Source: Variovorax beijingensis (GTDB lineage: Bacteria > Pseudomonadota > Gammaproteobacteria > Burkholderiales > Burkholderiaceae_C). From it: a stretch of DNA of 64,000 nucleotides. Numbering within the stretch: position 1 is the stretch's first letter; every line of letters starts with the position of its first letter. The position numbers and the translations under genes are program-made. The notes below the pieces were generated by a model. That model was not told where the DNA came from. It worked only from the letters and a program-made list of their open reading frames with translations, and ran no database searches. Location: positions 186,001 to 250,000 of the forward strand of contig NZ_RXFQ01000001.1 of assembly GCF_003951285.1 (NCBI RefSeq), given 5' to 3'. Below are positions 34,935 through 43,431 of this stretch, piece by piece.

Positions 34935-36083
34935 TCAGGGCACGAGCTTCCATTGGCCCTTGTTCATCTGCACGATCACCACGCCGCGTTGGTCGGAGCC
35001 GTAGCGGTCGTCGGGCTTGAAGGTGTAGATGCCGTGCGTGCCCACCAATTCCTTGGTGCTGGCGATGGCATCGCGCAGCGCGCTGCGGTACTGCGGCGTG
35101 CCCGGCTCGCCCTTGGTGCGCGAGGCGGCATCGGCCAGCAGCAGGTAGGCGTCGTAGGTGTACGACGAGAAGGCATCGGTCGGCACCGCGCCGTTGACCT
35201 TCTGGTAGGCGCTGCGAAAGCCCATCGACACCTTCTTGATCGGGTTGCTGTCGGGCAGCTGGTCGGCCACCAGCACGGGGCCGCTGGGTACCTGCAGGCC
35301 TTCGATGGAGGCACCGCCCACGCGCACGAAGTCGGCGTTGATGAGGCCGTGCGTGCCGTAGATCTTTCCCTTGTAGCCGCGCTCGGCGAGGGCGAGGTAA
35401 GGCAGCGCGCCGGGCGTGCCCGAGTTGCCGGCGAACACGGCATCTGGCCGCTGCGCGACGATCTTGAGCACCTGCCCGGCCACCGACGAATCGCTGCGCG
35501 CATAGCGCTCGTTCGCCACCACCTTGATGCCGGCCTTCTCGGCGCTCTTCACGAGCGAGTCATAGGCCAGGTCGCCGAGCGCATCGGAAAAGCCGATGAA
35601 GGCCACGGTTTTCACGCCGGACTTCTGCATGCGCTCGACCACGCCCGCGACCATGAGCTGGAACGGCTGCGACACCGTCACGGTCCAGGCGCCTTCGGGG
35701 CCGGGGATGGTGACGGGCGTGGGCGAGATCAGCGGCGTGTTGAGTTCTCGCGCCACCGACGCAATGGCCATCGCGCCCGGCACGCCCGAAGTGCCGATCA
35801 GCACGTCGACCTTGTCTTCCACCACGAGCTTGCGCGCGTTGCGCCCGGCGGTGGTGGGATCGGAGGCGTCGTCGAGCACGATCAGCTGGACCTTGCGGCC
35901 GCCGATCTCCGGATGCTCGGCAATGGCGGCCCGAATGCCCTTCTCGTACGGCACGCCCAAGGCCGCGACCGGGCCCGAAAGCGAGCTGATGAAGCCGATC
36001 TTGAGATCGGCCGCCATGGCTTGTGCGGCCGCCAGTGCCACGGCGGTGAGGCCGAGGATCCGGGCCAGGTTCTTTTTCATCAT
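34935..36083 (-). CDS. Periplasmic binding protein 2 of the auxin-locus importer
   Basis: 382 residues, Peripla_BP_6 fold with a 24-residue signal peptide (ends AMA/ADLKIGF). Landmarks: SLSGPVAALGVPYEKGI, LIGTSGVPGAMA, FAGNSGTPGALPY, ends MNKGQWKLVP. Close paralogue of the proteins at 31908 and 36109. Differences concentrate in the ligand-facing loop after strand 4 (TPVTIPGPEGAW here), consistent with different ligands feeding one membrane complex. Directly upstream of the second oxygenase alpha gene. Confidence 0.88.
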   Translation of the reverse strand: MMKKNLARILGLTAVALAAAQAMAADLKIGFISSLSGPVAALGVPYEKGIRAAIAEHPEIGGRKVQLIVLDDASDPTTAGRNARKLVVEDKVDVLIGTSGVPGAMAIASVARELNTPLISPTPVTIPGPEGAWTVTVSQPFQLMVAGVVERMQKSGVKTVAFIGFSDALGDLAYDSLVKSAEKAGIKVVANERYARSDSSVAGQVLKIVAQRPDAVFAGNSGTPGALPYLALAERGYKGKIYGTHGLINADFVRVGGASIEGLQVPSGPVLVADQLPDSNPIKKVSMGFRSAYQKVNGAVPTDAFSSYTYDAYLLLADAASRTKGEPGTPQYRSALRDAIASTKELVGTHGIYTFKPDDRYGSDQRGVVIVQMNKGQWKLVP

Positions 36084-36108
36084 TGAGGTTGCTCCAGCGT
36101 GTGTTGTT

Positions 36109-37275
36109 TCAGGGAACCAGCTTCCACTGGCCCTTTTCCAGCTTCACGACAACGCGCGAGCGCTCGTCGGAACCGTACCGGTCCGTCGGCTTGAAGTTGT
36201 AGACCGAGTGCGTGCCCACCAGCTCCTTGGTGCTCACGATGGCGTCGCGCAGCGCAAGCCGGAACTGCGGCGTGCCGGGCTCGGCCTTGGTGGCGAGTGC
36301 GCGCTGGGCCGCATCGAGGTACAGCAGCCAGGCATCGAAGGTGTAGGCCGAGAAGGCATCGGTCGGCGGCGCGCCGTTGGCCTTCTGGTAGGCCGCGCGG
36401 AAGTCCATCGACACCTTGCGGATCGGGTTTTCGCTCGGCAGCTGCTCGGCCACGATCACCGGGCCGGTAGGCGCCAGCAGGCCTTCGACCGAGGCGCCGC
36501 CCACGCGCACGAAGTCGGGGTTGATCAGCGCGTGCATGCCGTAGATCTGGCCCTTGTAGCCGCGCTCCGCGAGCGCCAGGTAGGGCAGCGCGCCAGGCGT
36601 GCCCGACGTGCCGGTGATCACCGCGTCAGGCCGCAGCGCCACGATCTTGAGCACCTGGCCGGTCACCGATGAATCGGCGCGCGCATAGCGCTCGTTCGAG
36701 ACGATCTTGATGCCTGCGGGCTCCGCGCTCTTTTGCAGCGCGCCGTACACCAGGTCGCCCCAGGCGTCGGAAAAGCCGATGTAGCCGACCGTCTTCACAC
36801 CCGACTTCTTCATGCGCTCGACCACCGCGCTCACCATCAAGGGGGCGGGCTGCGGCAGCGTGACCATCCATGCGCCCTCCTCGCCCGGCAGGTTGGCGTT
36901 GGCGATGGAGATCAGCGGCGTCTTCGTCTCGCGCGCCACGCCGGCAATGGCCAGCGCGCCGGGCGAACCCGCCGTGCCGATGATCACGTCGACCTTGTCC
37001 TCGTCGATCATCTTGCGGGCATTGCGCGCGGCCGTGGACGGGTCGGACGCATCGTCGAGCTGCACCAGCTGGATCTTGCGGCCGCCGATGTCGGCCTTGT
37101 AGGCAATGGCGGCCTTCATGCCCTTTTCGTAGGGAATGCCGAGCGACGACACCGGCCCCGACAGCGACGTGATGAAGCCGACCTTGAGATCGGCCGCCCA
37201 TGCGCCCGCGGCGCTCAGGGCGCCAAAGGCCGCGGCAATGCCCGCGATGGCACGGAATCGGTTCAGGACTTTCAT
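36109..37275 (-). CDS. Periplasmic binding protein 3 of the auxin-locus importer
   Basis: 388 residues, Peripla_BP_6 fold, signal peptide to about residue 27 (ends AWA/ADLKVGF). Landmarks: SLSGPVSSLGIPYEKGM, IIGTAGSPGALA, ITGTSGTPGALPY, ends KLEKGQWKLVP. Separated by 25 bases from paralogue 2 and by 49 bases from the SDR gene upstream. The segment SIANANLPGEEGAW occupies the same variable ligand loop noted in paralogue 2. Part of the same minus-strand transcription block. Confidence 0.88.
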   Translation of the reverse strand: MKVLNRFRAIAGIAAAFGALSAAGAWAADLKVGFITSLSGPVSSLGIPYEKGMKAAIAYKADIGGRKIQLVQLDDASDPSTAARNARKMIDEDKVDVIIGTAGSPGALAIAGVARETKTPLISIANANLPGEEGAWMVTLPQPAPLMVSAVVERMKKSGVKTVGYIGFSDAWGDLVYGALQKSAEPAGIKIVSNERYARADSSVTGQVLKIVALRPDAVITGTSGTPGALPYLALAERGYKGQIYGMHALINPDFVRVGGASVEGLLAPTGPVIVAEQLPSENPIRKVSMDFRAAYQKANGAPPTDAFSAYTFDAWLLYLDAAQRALATKAEPGTPQFRLALRDAIVSTKELVGTHSVYNFKPTDRYGSDERSRVVVKLEKGQWKLVP

Positions 37276-37324
37276 GGCAATGCTCCAGAGGTGATGGATG
37301 AACGAGAAGAACGCTGAATGACTG

Positions 37325-38050
37325 TCAGAGAGCGAGGCTGCCAACGCTGGTGCCGCCGCAGACGTAGAGCACCTGCCCGGTGATGAAGCTGCTGTCCGGG
37401 TCTGCGAAGAAGCGCACGGCGCGTGCCACGTCGGCCGATTCGCCAAGGCGCTTGACGGGCACGGAGGCGGCGAGCGCACGTTCCTTCTCGCTGCCGGCCT
37501 CGACCACGTCGTAGAACATGTCGGTGCGGATCGGGCCCGGTGCCACCACGTTCACGGTGATGCCGTCCGCGGCGAGTTCGAGCGCCCAGGTGCGCGCCAT
37601 GCCCAGCATGCCGGCCTTGGTGGCGGAGTAGCTGGTGCGGGTGGCCAGGCCCAGTGCGGCGCGCGACGACAGCAGCACGATGCGGCCGAAGCGTTGCGCA
37701 CGCATGGCGGGCAGCGCGCCCTGCACCAGCTGGATCGCAGAGGCCAGGTGCAGGTCGACCAGCGTGTCGAGGTCGTCGAGCTTCACTTCGGGCAGCAAAG
37801 CCGCGCGGATCACGCCGGCGTTATGGATGATGGTGGTCGGTGCGAAACGCTCGACCAGTTCGCGCACGGCCTCGCCCGTCGCGGCGCGGTCGCTCAGGTC
37901 GACCTCGATGCTGTGCAGCTTCGGATGGTCGATCCCGGCCTTGCGGCGCGCGAGCGAGACCACCTCGTAGCCCTGTGCGAGCAGGTCCTCGCAGATCGCC
38001 CTGCCGATGCCGGCGCTGCCGCCGGTGATGGCCGCGACCTTCGGCGTCAT
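37325..38050 (-). CDS. SDR family oxidoreductase
   Basis: 241 residues. TGGSAGIGRAI, VDLSDRAA, HNAGVIRA (NNAG variant), LLSSRAALG, YSATKAGM catalytic Tyr-Lys, APGPIRTDMF and a C-terminal VCGGTSVGSL. LARRKAG after strand 2 suggests NADP. Start overlaps the isatin-hydrolase stop as ATGA, so the two are translated together. A contextual guess is oxidation of a hydroxyl such as dioxindole to isatin; the alternative reduction of isatin cannot be excluded from sequence. Confidence 0.85.
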   Translation of the reverse strand: MTPKVAAITGGSAGIGRAICEDLLAQGYEVVSLARRKAGIDHPKLHSIEVDLSDRAATGEAVRELVERFAPTTIIHNAGVIRAALLPEVKLDDLDTLVDLHLASAIQLVQGALPAMRAQRFGRIVLLSSRAALGLATRTSYSATKAGMLGMARTWALELAADGITVNVVAPGPIRTDMFYDVVEAGSEKERALAASVPVKRLGESADVARAVRFFADPDSSFITGQVLYVCGGTSVGSLAL

Positions 38051-38859
38051 GCCTGCGCTCCCACCAAGGCGAGAACGCGCAGCGGGCTCCCGCTGCCCTT
38101 CTCGATCTTGAGCGGCGGGCAGATCAGCACCGCTCCCGACGGTGGCAGCAGGTCGAGGTTGCTCAGGCACTGCAGCCCGTAGCGCCCCGCGCCGTGCATG
38201 TAGTAGTGGCACGGGTACGGCGGTCGCAAGTGGTAGCCCTGGCCGGCATCGGTGCCGATGGCTTCCGAGCCGAAGCCCAGCACGTCGCGCTGCTCGACCA
38301 GGAAGCGCACGGCCTCGGTGCTCGGGCCGGGCGTGTGCTGGCCGGTCTCGTCGAAGTTCTGGTAGGCCTCGGGGTCGCTGCGCTTGGACCAGTCGGTGCG
38401 CATCAGCACCCATGCGCCCTTCGGAATGCGGCCATGCGCCGCTTCGTAGCGCTCGATGTCGGCCACGCTCAGCAGGTAGTCGTCGTTCGCCTGCACGTCG
38501 GCCGAGCAGTCGATCACGCAGGCCGGCGCCACGAAGTGCTGCACGGGAATCGTGTCGACCGAGTTGTTCGGCAGATCGCGGCCCGAGATCCAATGGATCG
38601 GCGCGTCGAAGTGCGTGCCGGTGTGCTCGCCGCAGGAAAAATTGTTCCAGTACCAGCCCGGGCCGCGCTCGTCGTACTTCGACACTTCCTCGATGCGGAA
38701 GGGCCAGCACTGGCCCATCTCGGGCGGCAAGGCAATCTGCGGAAACTCGGGCGTGAGCGTCTGCGTGAGGTCGATCACGCGAATGCGGCCGCTGGCCATC
38801 GCGGTCACGAGGCCGCCGAGGATTTCGGCGGCGGACATCAGTTCGGTTGTCGTGGTCAT
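38047..38859 (-). CDS. Isatin hydrolase-like metal-dependent cyclic amide hydrolase
   Basis: 270 residues, cyclase/kynurenine-formamidase superfamily. The metal motif HTGTHFDAPIHW gives His79, His83, Asp85 and His89, and the preceding PGWYWNNFSCGEHTG is what I associate with isatin hydrolases (Mn-dependent, isatin to isatinate). Conserved C-terminal CPPLKIEKGSGSPLRVLAL. Cytosolic, no leader. Isatin and isatinate are intermediates of the IAA route described for Bradyrhizobium, so this gene is the best pointer to the chemistry of the locus. It lies between the DUF35-SDR fusion and an SDR in a coupled series. Confidence 0.85.
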   Translation of the reverse strand: MTTTTELMSAAEILGGLVTAMASGRIRVIDLTQTLTPEFPQIALPPEMGQCWPFRIEEVSKYDERGPGWYWNNFSCGEHTGTHFDAPIHWISGRDLPNNSVDTIPVQHFVAPACVIDCSADVQANDDYLLSVADIERYEAAHGRIPKGAWVLMRTDWSKRSDPEAYQNFDETGQHTPGPSTEAVRFLVEQRDVLGFGSEAIGTDAGQGYHLRPPYPCHYYMHGAGRYGLQCLSNLDLLPPSGAVLICPPLKIEKGSGSPLRVLALVGAQA

Positions 38860-38875
38860 TCGTGTGGCTCCTGTC

Positions 38876-40129
38876 TCAGCCGCCCGCCGCAAGTTCGCGC
38901 TCGAGCACCTTCGGGTTGTCGCGCCAGCGCTCCAGCCACTCCTGCGCCACGTCGCCCGGATAGACGTCCTCGACGCCGTCGCGCAGCGCCTTCACGATGG
39001 CGTTGGCCAGCGCGGTGGGCGCGAGCTTGGGGGGAGGCGTGTGCTGGTTCCACTCGTCGTCGATAGGGCCCGGGAACACGTTGATCACCCGGATGCCGGC
39101 CGGCCGCATCTCGGCGCGCAGGCATTGCGCGAGCGAATGCGCCGCGGCCTTCGAGGCACTGAAGGTGCCGTGCGGCGGGAAGTTGCTGAGCGCGTAGATC
39201 GACAGCAGGTTGACCCAGGCCGTGGCCCCCGTCGCGCCGTCGGCCGAGCGGCCCTTGAGCGCGGGGCCGAGCTCCTGCGCGAGGCGCAGCAGGCCGAAGT
39301 AGTTGATGTCCATCTCGGCCTTGGCGACGTCGGTGCCGCGGCGCGCGCCGATGCCGAAAGTACGGTGCACCTCCGCGTTGTTGATCACGATGTCGACCTT
39401 GCCGCCGATGGAGCCCGCGAGCTCGGTCACCTGGCGGCCGTTGGTGAGGTCCAGCGGCACCAGCGTGACCTGGGGCAGCGCCGAGATGTCGTCCAGGCCC
39501 TCGCCCATCTTCTTCCACGGCTCGGCATGGCCGACCCAGACAATGTCGGCGCCGGCCTTCACCAGCGCACGCACGATGGCCTGGCCCACCTCGGTCTTGC
39601 CATCGGTCACCAGCACCTTGCGGAACTTGGGGTCGCTGGTCATTTCACGCAGCATCTTGTCGTCGGCCATGTGGGGACTCCCTTCAATCGGAAAACCAAT
39701 GAGAACGGCCTGGCCCGCGCGGTCGAGCCGGGCACCCACGCGCACGCGTTGCGGGGCATCGCCGACCTCGCCATGCAGGTGGACCATGAGCGTGGGGCCT
39801 GCATCGAGGTGCACCAGGCCCAGCCGCCAGGGCAACCGCTCGCGGAAAAACAGGTCGTTGCTGTGGTGCAGCGTGGTGCTGCCGAGCAGCTCGCCCTCGC
39901 CGCCCTGCGCGCGCCAGCGCAAAGAGGCCGAGAGGCACTTGTGGCAGACCTCGCGCGGCGGGTACTGCACCGTGCCGCATTGCTCGCAGGTCTGCAGCTC
40001 GAAGCGGCTTTCGGCAGCGGCCGCCGTGAGGCCGAGCGCGACACGGCCGCGCGCGCCGGGCGGCAGGTTCATCTGCCGGGTGCGCAGCACCGGGTTCTTG
40101 CGCGGGGGGCGCATCAAAGGCATCGTCAT
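38876..40129 (-). CDS. DUF35 (Zn-ribbon/OB) protein fused to a degenerate SDR domain
   Basis: 417 residues, a two-part protein. Residues 45-150 are a DUF35/ChsH2-type acyl-CoA-binding unit: zinc ribbon Cys48, Cys51, Cys62, Cys65 followed by an OB fold. Residues 168-417 have an SDR fold with defects: the glycine motif reads VTDGKTEVGQAI, NNAG reads NNAE, and the catalytic Tyr of YxxxK is Phe323 (FSASK, Lys327), so oxidoreductase activity is doubtful. Start overlaps the thiolase-fold gene by ATGA. DUF35 proteins form complexes with thiolase-like partners, notably the steroid aldolase Ltp2-ChsH2. A structural or substrate-channelling role of the SDR half is inferred. Confidence 0.88.
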   Translation of the reverse strand: MTMPLMRPPRKNPVLRTRQMNLPPGARGRVALGLTAAAAESRFELQTCEQCGTVQYPPREVCHKCLSASLRWRAQGGEGELLGSTTLHHSNDLFFRERLPWRLGLVHLDAGPTLMVHLHGEVGDAPQRVRVGARLDRAGQAVLIGFPIEGSPHMADDKMLREMTSDPKFRKVLVTDGKTEVGQAIVRALVKAGADIVWVGHAEPWKKMGEGLDDISALPQVTLVPLDLTNGRQVTELAGSIGGKVDIVINNAEVHRTFGIGARRGTDVAKAEMDINYFGLLRLAQELGPALKGRSADGATGATAWVNLLSIYALSNFPPHGTFSASKAAAHSLAQCLRAEMRPAGIRVINVFPGPIDDEWNQHTPPPKLAPTALANAIVKALRDGVEDVYPGDVAQEWLERWRDNPKVLERELAAGG

Positions 40130-41301
40130 GCGGGTCTCCCGAGAATGACGGCGCCTGTACACAGGCAACGGTCGTAAGTCACCATGCCGAAGCCGGCGAC
40201 GAGGCCCAGCTGTGCCTCGGGCACCGCGCGTGAGCCGGCTTGATCGGTCAATTGACGGATCGCCTCGACCATGCCTAGAAAGCCGCCCGCCGCGCCCGCC
40301 TGCCCGGCCGAGAGCTGCCCGCCGCTCGTGTTGTTCGGAAAGCTGCCGTCGAAGGTCATCGTGTTGGCCTGCACGAAGGCCGCGCCCTCGCCCTTCTCGC
40401 AGAAGCCCAGGTCCTCGAACTGCATCATCACGATCACGGGGTAGTCGTCGTAGGTCTGCACGAAGTCGAGCGCGGCGGGCTGCACGCCGGCCTGCGCGTA
40501 GAGGTCATCGCGGTCCATGCGCCAGCCGCCCTGCACCATCACCGGATCGTCGGCGTAGGCGTTGTGGCGCTCGATGGCACCGCGGATCACCACGTGCGCA
40601 AGACCGAGGTCGCGCGCGCGCTCCTCGCTCATCACGAGAAACGCATCGGCACCCGCGCAGGGCATCACGCAGTCGAACAGGTGGATCGGGTCCGAGATGG
40701 GCCGCGCGGCCATGTATTCGTCGAGCGTGAGCGGCTTCTTGAACATCGCGTTCGGATTGCCGAGCGCGTTGGTGCGCTGGTCCACGCAGATGCGGCCGAA
40801 GTCTTCGCGCCGTGCGCCGTAGGTGCGCATGTAGTTGGCCGTGATGAACGCGAAGATCGAGTTGGGCCCGCCGGAACCGTAGGGGTAGCTCGCATCGCGC
40901 GCGAAGTTGCTGAAGCTGCCGAGCGTCTGGCGGAAGGAATCGACGTGGTTGGTGTCCGCGCCCACGCAGGCCACGATGTCGGCATCGCCCGCCTGCACCG
41001 CGCGCGCCGCGCGGCGCAGGCACATCACGCCCGAGGCGCCTCCCGTGGGCACATGGTCGAGCCAGCGCGGCGACAGGCCCAGGTGCTGCGTGACGCCCAC
41101 GGCCGTGTCGGGCGCGAGCGAGAAGCTGCTGAGGCACAGGCCGTCGATCTGTTCCTTGGCCACGCCGCTGGCTTCGACCAGCGCCTCGATGGCCTGCCCG
41201 ATGAACCAGTGCGCGGTGCGCGTGGAGTAGCGCACATAGGGCACGGTGATGGGCACGGCCACCGCGACGCCTTCGTAGGAGAGTCGTCGTCTTGCCGTCA
41301 T
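40126..41301 (-). CDS. Thiolase-fold protein without thiolase catalytic residues; predicted retro-aldolase
   Basis: 391 residues, SCP-x/Ltp2-like thiolase superfamily. Where thiolases have the nucleophilic Cys (CASG) it has Gly88 (GASG), and where they have GHPxG it reads GQAGAAG (Gln334), so Claisen chemistry is excluded. Tyr284 in QTYDDYPV occupies the region of the catalytic Tyr in the Ltp2 aldolase. Ltp2-ChsH2 cleaves a tertiary beta-hydroxyacyl-CoA to a ketone plus an acyl-CoA. Here the partner DUF35 protein is the next gene, overlapping by ATGA. Dioxindole-3-acetyl-CoA is also a tertiary beta-hydroxyacyl-CoA, and its cleavage would give isatin and acetyl-CoA. Fold is clear; reaction is inferred. 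Confidence 0.87.
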   Translation of the reverse strand: MTARRRLSYEGVAVAVPITVPYVRYSTRTAHWFIGQAIEALVEASGVAKEQIDGLCLSSFSLAPDTAVGVTQHLGLSPRWLDHVPTGGASGVMCLRRAARAVQAGDADIVACVGADTNHVDSFRQTLGSFSNFARDASYPYGSGGPNSIFAFITANYMRTYGARREDFGRICVDQRTNALGNPNAMFKKPLTLDEYMAARPISDPIHLFDCVMPCAGADAFLVMSEERARDLGLAHVVIRGAIERHNAYADDPVMVQGGWRMDRDDLYAQAGVQPAALDFVQTYDDYPVIVMMQFEDLGFCEKGEGAAFVQANTMTFDGSFPNNTSGGQLSAGQAGAAGGFLGMVEAIRQLTDQAGSRAVPEAQLGLVAGFGMVTYDRCLCTGAVILGRPA

Positions 41302-42935
41302 GCCTGCCCCACCTGTTGTCTTTTCTTCATGGCGCGTGTGTCGACGCAATGGCCTTGGCCCGGCAGCGACTGCGCCATCTCGCGCAGCTGGCCACGCTGG
41401 ATCTTCTGCGACGGCGTGAGCGGCAGCGCCTCGACGAAGGCCACGTAGCCCGGAGCCTTGTAGTAGGCCAGCTGGGCGAGCGCATGCTCGACGATGCTGG
41501 CGGCGAGCTGCTCGCGCTGCGATGCATCGGCGCCTTCGCGCACCACGATGCAGGCCAGCACCTCGTCGCCGCGCACCGCATCGGGCGTGGCGGCCACGGC
41601 CGAGGCCTTCACGGCCGGGTGCTGGTTGAGCACGCTCTCCACTTCGACGGCCGAGATGTTCTCGCCGCTGCGGCGGATCACGTTCTTCTTGCGGTCGACG
41701 AAGAAGAAGTTGCCCGCGGCATCGCGGCGCACCAGGTCGCCGGTGTGGAACCAGCCATCGGCCCAGGCTTCGCGCGTGGCCTCTTCGTCCTTCAGGTAGC
41801 CGGAGAAGAAATAGCGCTTCGGGTCGTCGCCGGCCGAACGCACCAGCAGCTCGCCTGGTGCATCGACGCCGACTTCATTGCCATCCTCGCCCACGAGGCG
41901 GATCTGAACGAAGCCCTCTTGCCGGCCGAAGCAGCTGGTGCCCACGAGGCGCGGCTCGCGGTTGGCCATGATGCAGGCGGCTGCGCCGGTCTCGGTCATG
42001 GCCCAGGCCTCGACCAATGGGAAGCCAAAGCGCTCCTCGAAAGGCGCATGGTTCTTGCGATCCACGCCGGCACCGAAGCCCCAGCGGATGGCATGGTCGC
42101 GGTCGGCAGCCGATGCGGGCGCGGACAGCAGCATGGCCGGCATCACGCCCAGGTAGTGCACGATGGTCGCGCCGCTTTCGCATGCGCTCGCCAGCCAGGT
42201 CTTCGGATGGAAGCGGTCGAGCTGCACCAGGCAGCCGCCCGCGACCAGCACCACCATGGTGGAGAAGGCCATCGCGTTCATGTGGTTGAGCGGCAGCGGC
42301 GTGATGACGCGCTCGGTGTCGCGGCGAATACTGCAAACGCCGTCAAGCGCCGCATACCACTCGCCGGCGCGCAGGAAGTAGGCGTTGCTCAGGATGCAGC
42401 CCTTGGGGAGGCCAGTGGTGCCGGAGGTGTAGAGCAGGCCGCATTCGGTGTCGGCGCCGATGGGCTCATGGGCGCGTGGTGCGGCAGTCTTCGCTGGCGG
42501 CACTGCGTCTTCAGGCCCCATCGTCTCGAACGCCACGCCCGCCTGCGTCGCCGCAGCACGCAGGTCGGCGGCGCGCCCTGGCAACGTCACGGCCAGGCTG
42601 ATTTCGCTGTGGCCGATCAGGTAGGCCAGCTCGGCCGAGCGCATCTCGGCGTTGATCGGCACCACGCTCGCGCCCAGTGCGTTCAGCGCGAGCCAGTGGA
42701 AGATGAAGTCCGGCCGGTTCTCCAACAACAGTCCGACGCGGTGGCCGTGCCCGTAGCCGGCTCGCGCGTAAGCCGCGCGCAGGCGCTCGATCTGCGCGGC
42801 AGCATCGGCCCAGCGGATGGCGCCAGCTTCGATTCCGTAGGCAGCGGCCGTCACCGATTCGGTGAACAGGAATTCGGCCTGCGGCGTGCGCGCCGCGGTG
42901 GCCGCGAAAACGTCGTGGACGGTGGCGTGTGGCAT
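41298..42935 (-). CDS. AMP-forming CoA ligase, predicted to activate dioxindole-3-acetate
   Basis: 545 residues, ANL superfamily. [16 protein letters not shown] motif, EAWAMTETGAA (A5), WFHTGDLVRRD (A7), VDRKKNVIRRSGENISAVEVE (A8), catalytic Lys in PSQKIQRGQL (A10). The start at 42935 lies 7 bases after the oxygenase beta stop, and its stop overlaps the thiolase-fold gene by ATGA, so it is flanked by the oxygenase that makes the acid and the enzyme that would use the CoA ester. A C-terminal tail of about 20 residues extends beyond A10. The substrate is inferred from this order. Confidence 0.9.
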   Translation of the reverse strand: MPHATVHDVFAATAARTPQAEFLFTESVTAAAYGIEAGAIRWADAAAQIERLRAAYARAGYGHGHRVGLLLENRPDFIFHWLALNALGASVVPINAEMRSAELAYLIGHSEISLAVTLPGRAADLRAAATQAGVAFETMGPEDAVPPAKTAAPRAHEPIGADTECGLLYTSGTTGLPKGCILSNAYFLRAGEWYAALDGVCSIRRDTERVITPLPLNHMNAMAFSTMVVLVAGGCLVQLDRFHPKTWLASACESGATIVHYLGVMPAMLLSAPASAADRDHAIRWGFGAGVDRKNHAPFEERFGFPLVEAWAMTETGAAACIMANREPRLVGTSCFGRQEGFVQIRLVGEDGNEVGVDAPGELLVRSAGDDPKRYFFSGYLKDEEATREAWADGWFHTGDLVRRDAAGNFFFVDRKKNVIRRSGENISAVEVESVLNQHPAVKASAVAATPDAVRGDEVLACIVVREGADASQREQLAASIVEHALAQLAYYKAPGYVAFVEALPLTPSQKIQRGQLREMAQSLPGQGHCVDTRAMKKRQQVGQA

Positions 42936-42942
42936 CGCGTCC

Positions 42943-43431
42943 CTAGATAAAAAGCTGCACGGCCGGCAGCGCCGCGTCGCAGTTGAGCAGGTTGACGCGC
43001 TTGAGCACCATGCGCAGCGCGCCGTCCTGCACCCTGAGGTGATGGAAGAAGGTACCGACGTAGAACTGGAGTTCGTCGCCCTGCGATTCGGTGTAGTGGA
43101 ATCCGGTGCGCACCACGAAGCGGTTGGCCTCGGCGTCGAACTGCTCGACCACGGGCACCTGCAGCAGGTGATGGCAGCGGCTCGGCGGCTGCTGCGAGAA
43201 GGCACGCGGGCTCTTGAGGCGCTCGATGCGCAGGTCGCGCAGCAGCTTGTCCTCGTAGAGGTGCGAGGTGTGGTTGAGGCCGTCTTCCTGGTCAGGCACC
43301 AGCGGCACCCAGTAGAAGGCATCGTCGGTGAAGAGCGCGTTCCACTCCTCGTAGCGGCGGGTGTCGAGCAGGTGCGCCTCGTTCACGACGAAGTCGATCA
43401 GGTCCTGGCGGGTGACTTCGGTGCCGGCCAT
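42943..43431 (-). CDS. iadE: Rieske oxygenase beta subunit, IadE-like
   Basis: 162 residues, NTF2-like ring-hydroxylating beta subunit: FVVNEAHLLDTRRYEEWNALFTDDAFYWVPL near the start and KRVNLLNCDAALPAVQLFI at the end. ATG overlaps the alpha TGA by one base. In work on Variovorax, as I recall it, iadDE (an oxygenase alpha/beta pair) is necessary and sufficient for IAA degradation. The order here, two Ior subunits, reductase, alpha, beta, fits letters A to E from this end, which is why I assign this pair, and not the one at 33112-34898, to iadDE. Symbol assignment is by gene order and not by comparison. Confidence 0.85.
   Translation of the reverse strand: MAGTEVTRQDLIDFVVNEAHLLDTRRYEEWNALFTDDAFYWVPLVPDQEDGLNHTSHLYEDKLLRDLRIERLKSPRAFSQQPPSRCHHLLQVPVVEQFDAEANRFVVRTGFHYTESQGDELQFYVGTFFHHLRVQDGALRMVLKRVNLLNCDAALPAVQLFI

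Noticed and set aside
40126..41301. Ordinary acetyl-CoA acetyltransferase
   Set aside because: Both the nucleophilic Cys and the GHPxG His are replaced, so thiolysis is not expected.
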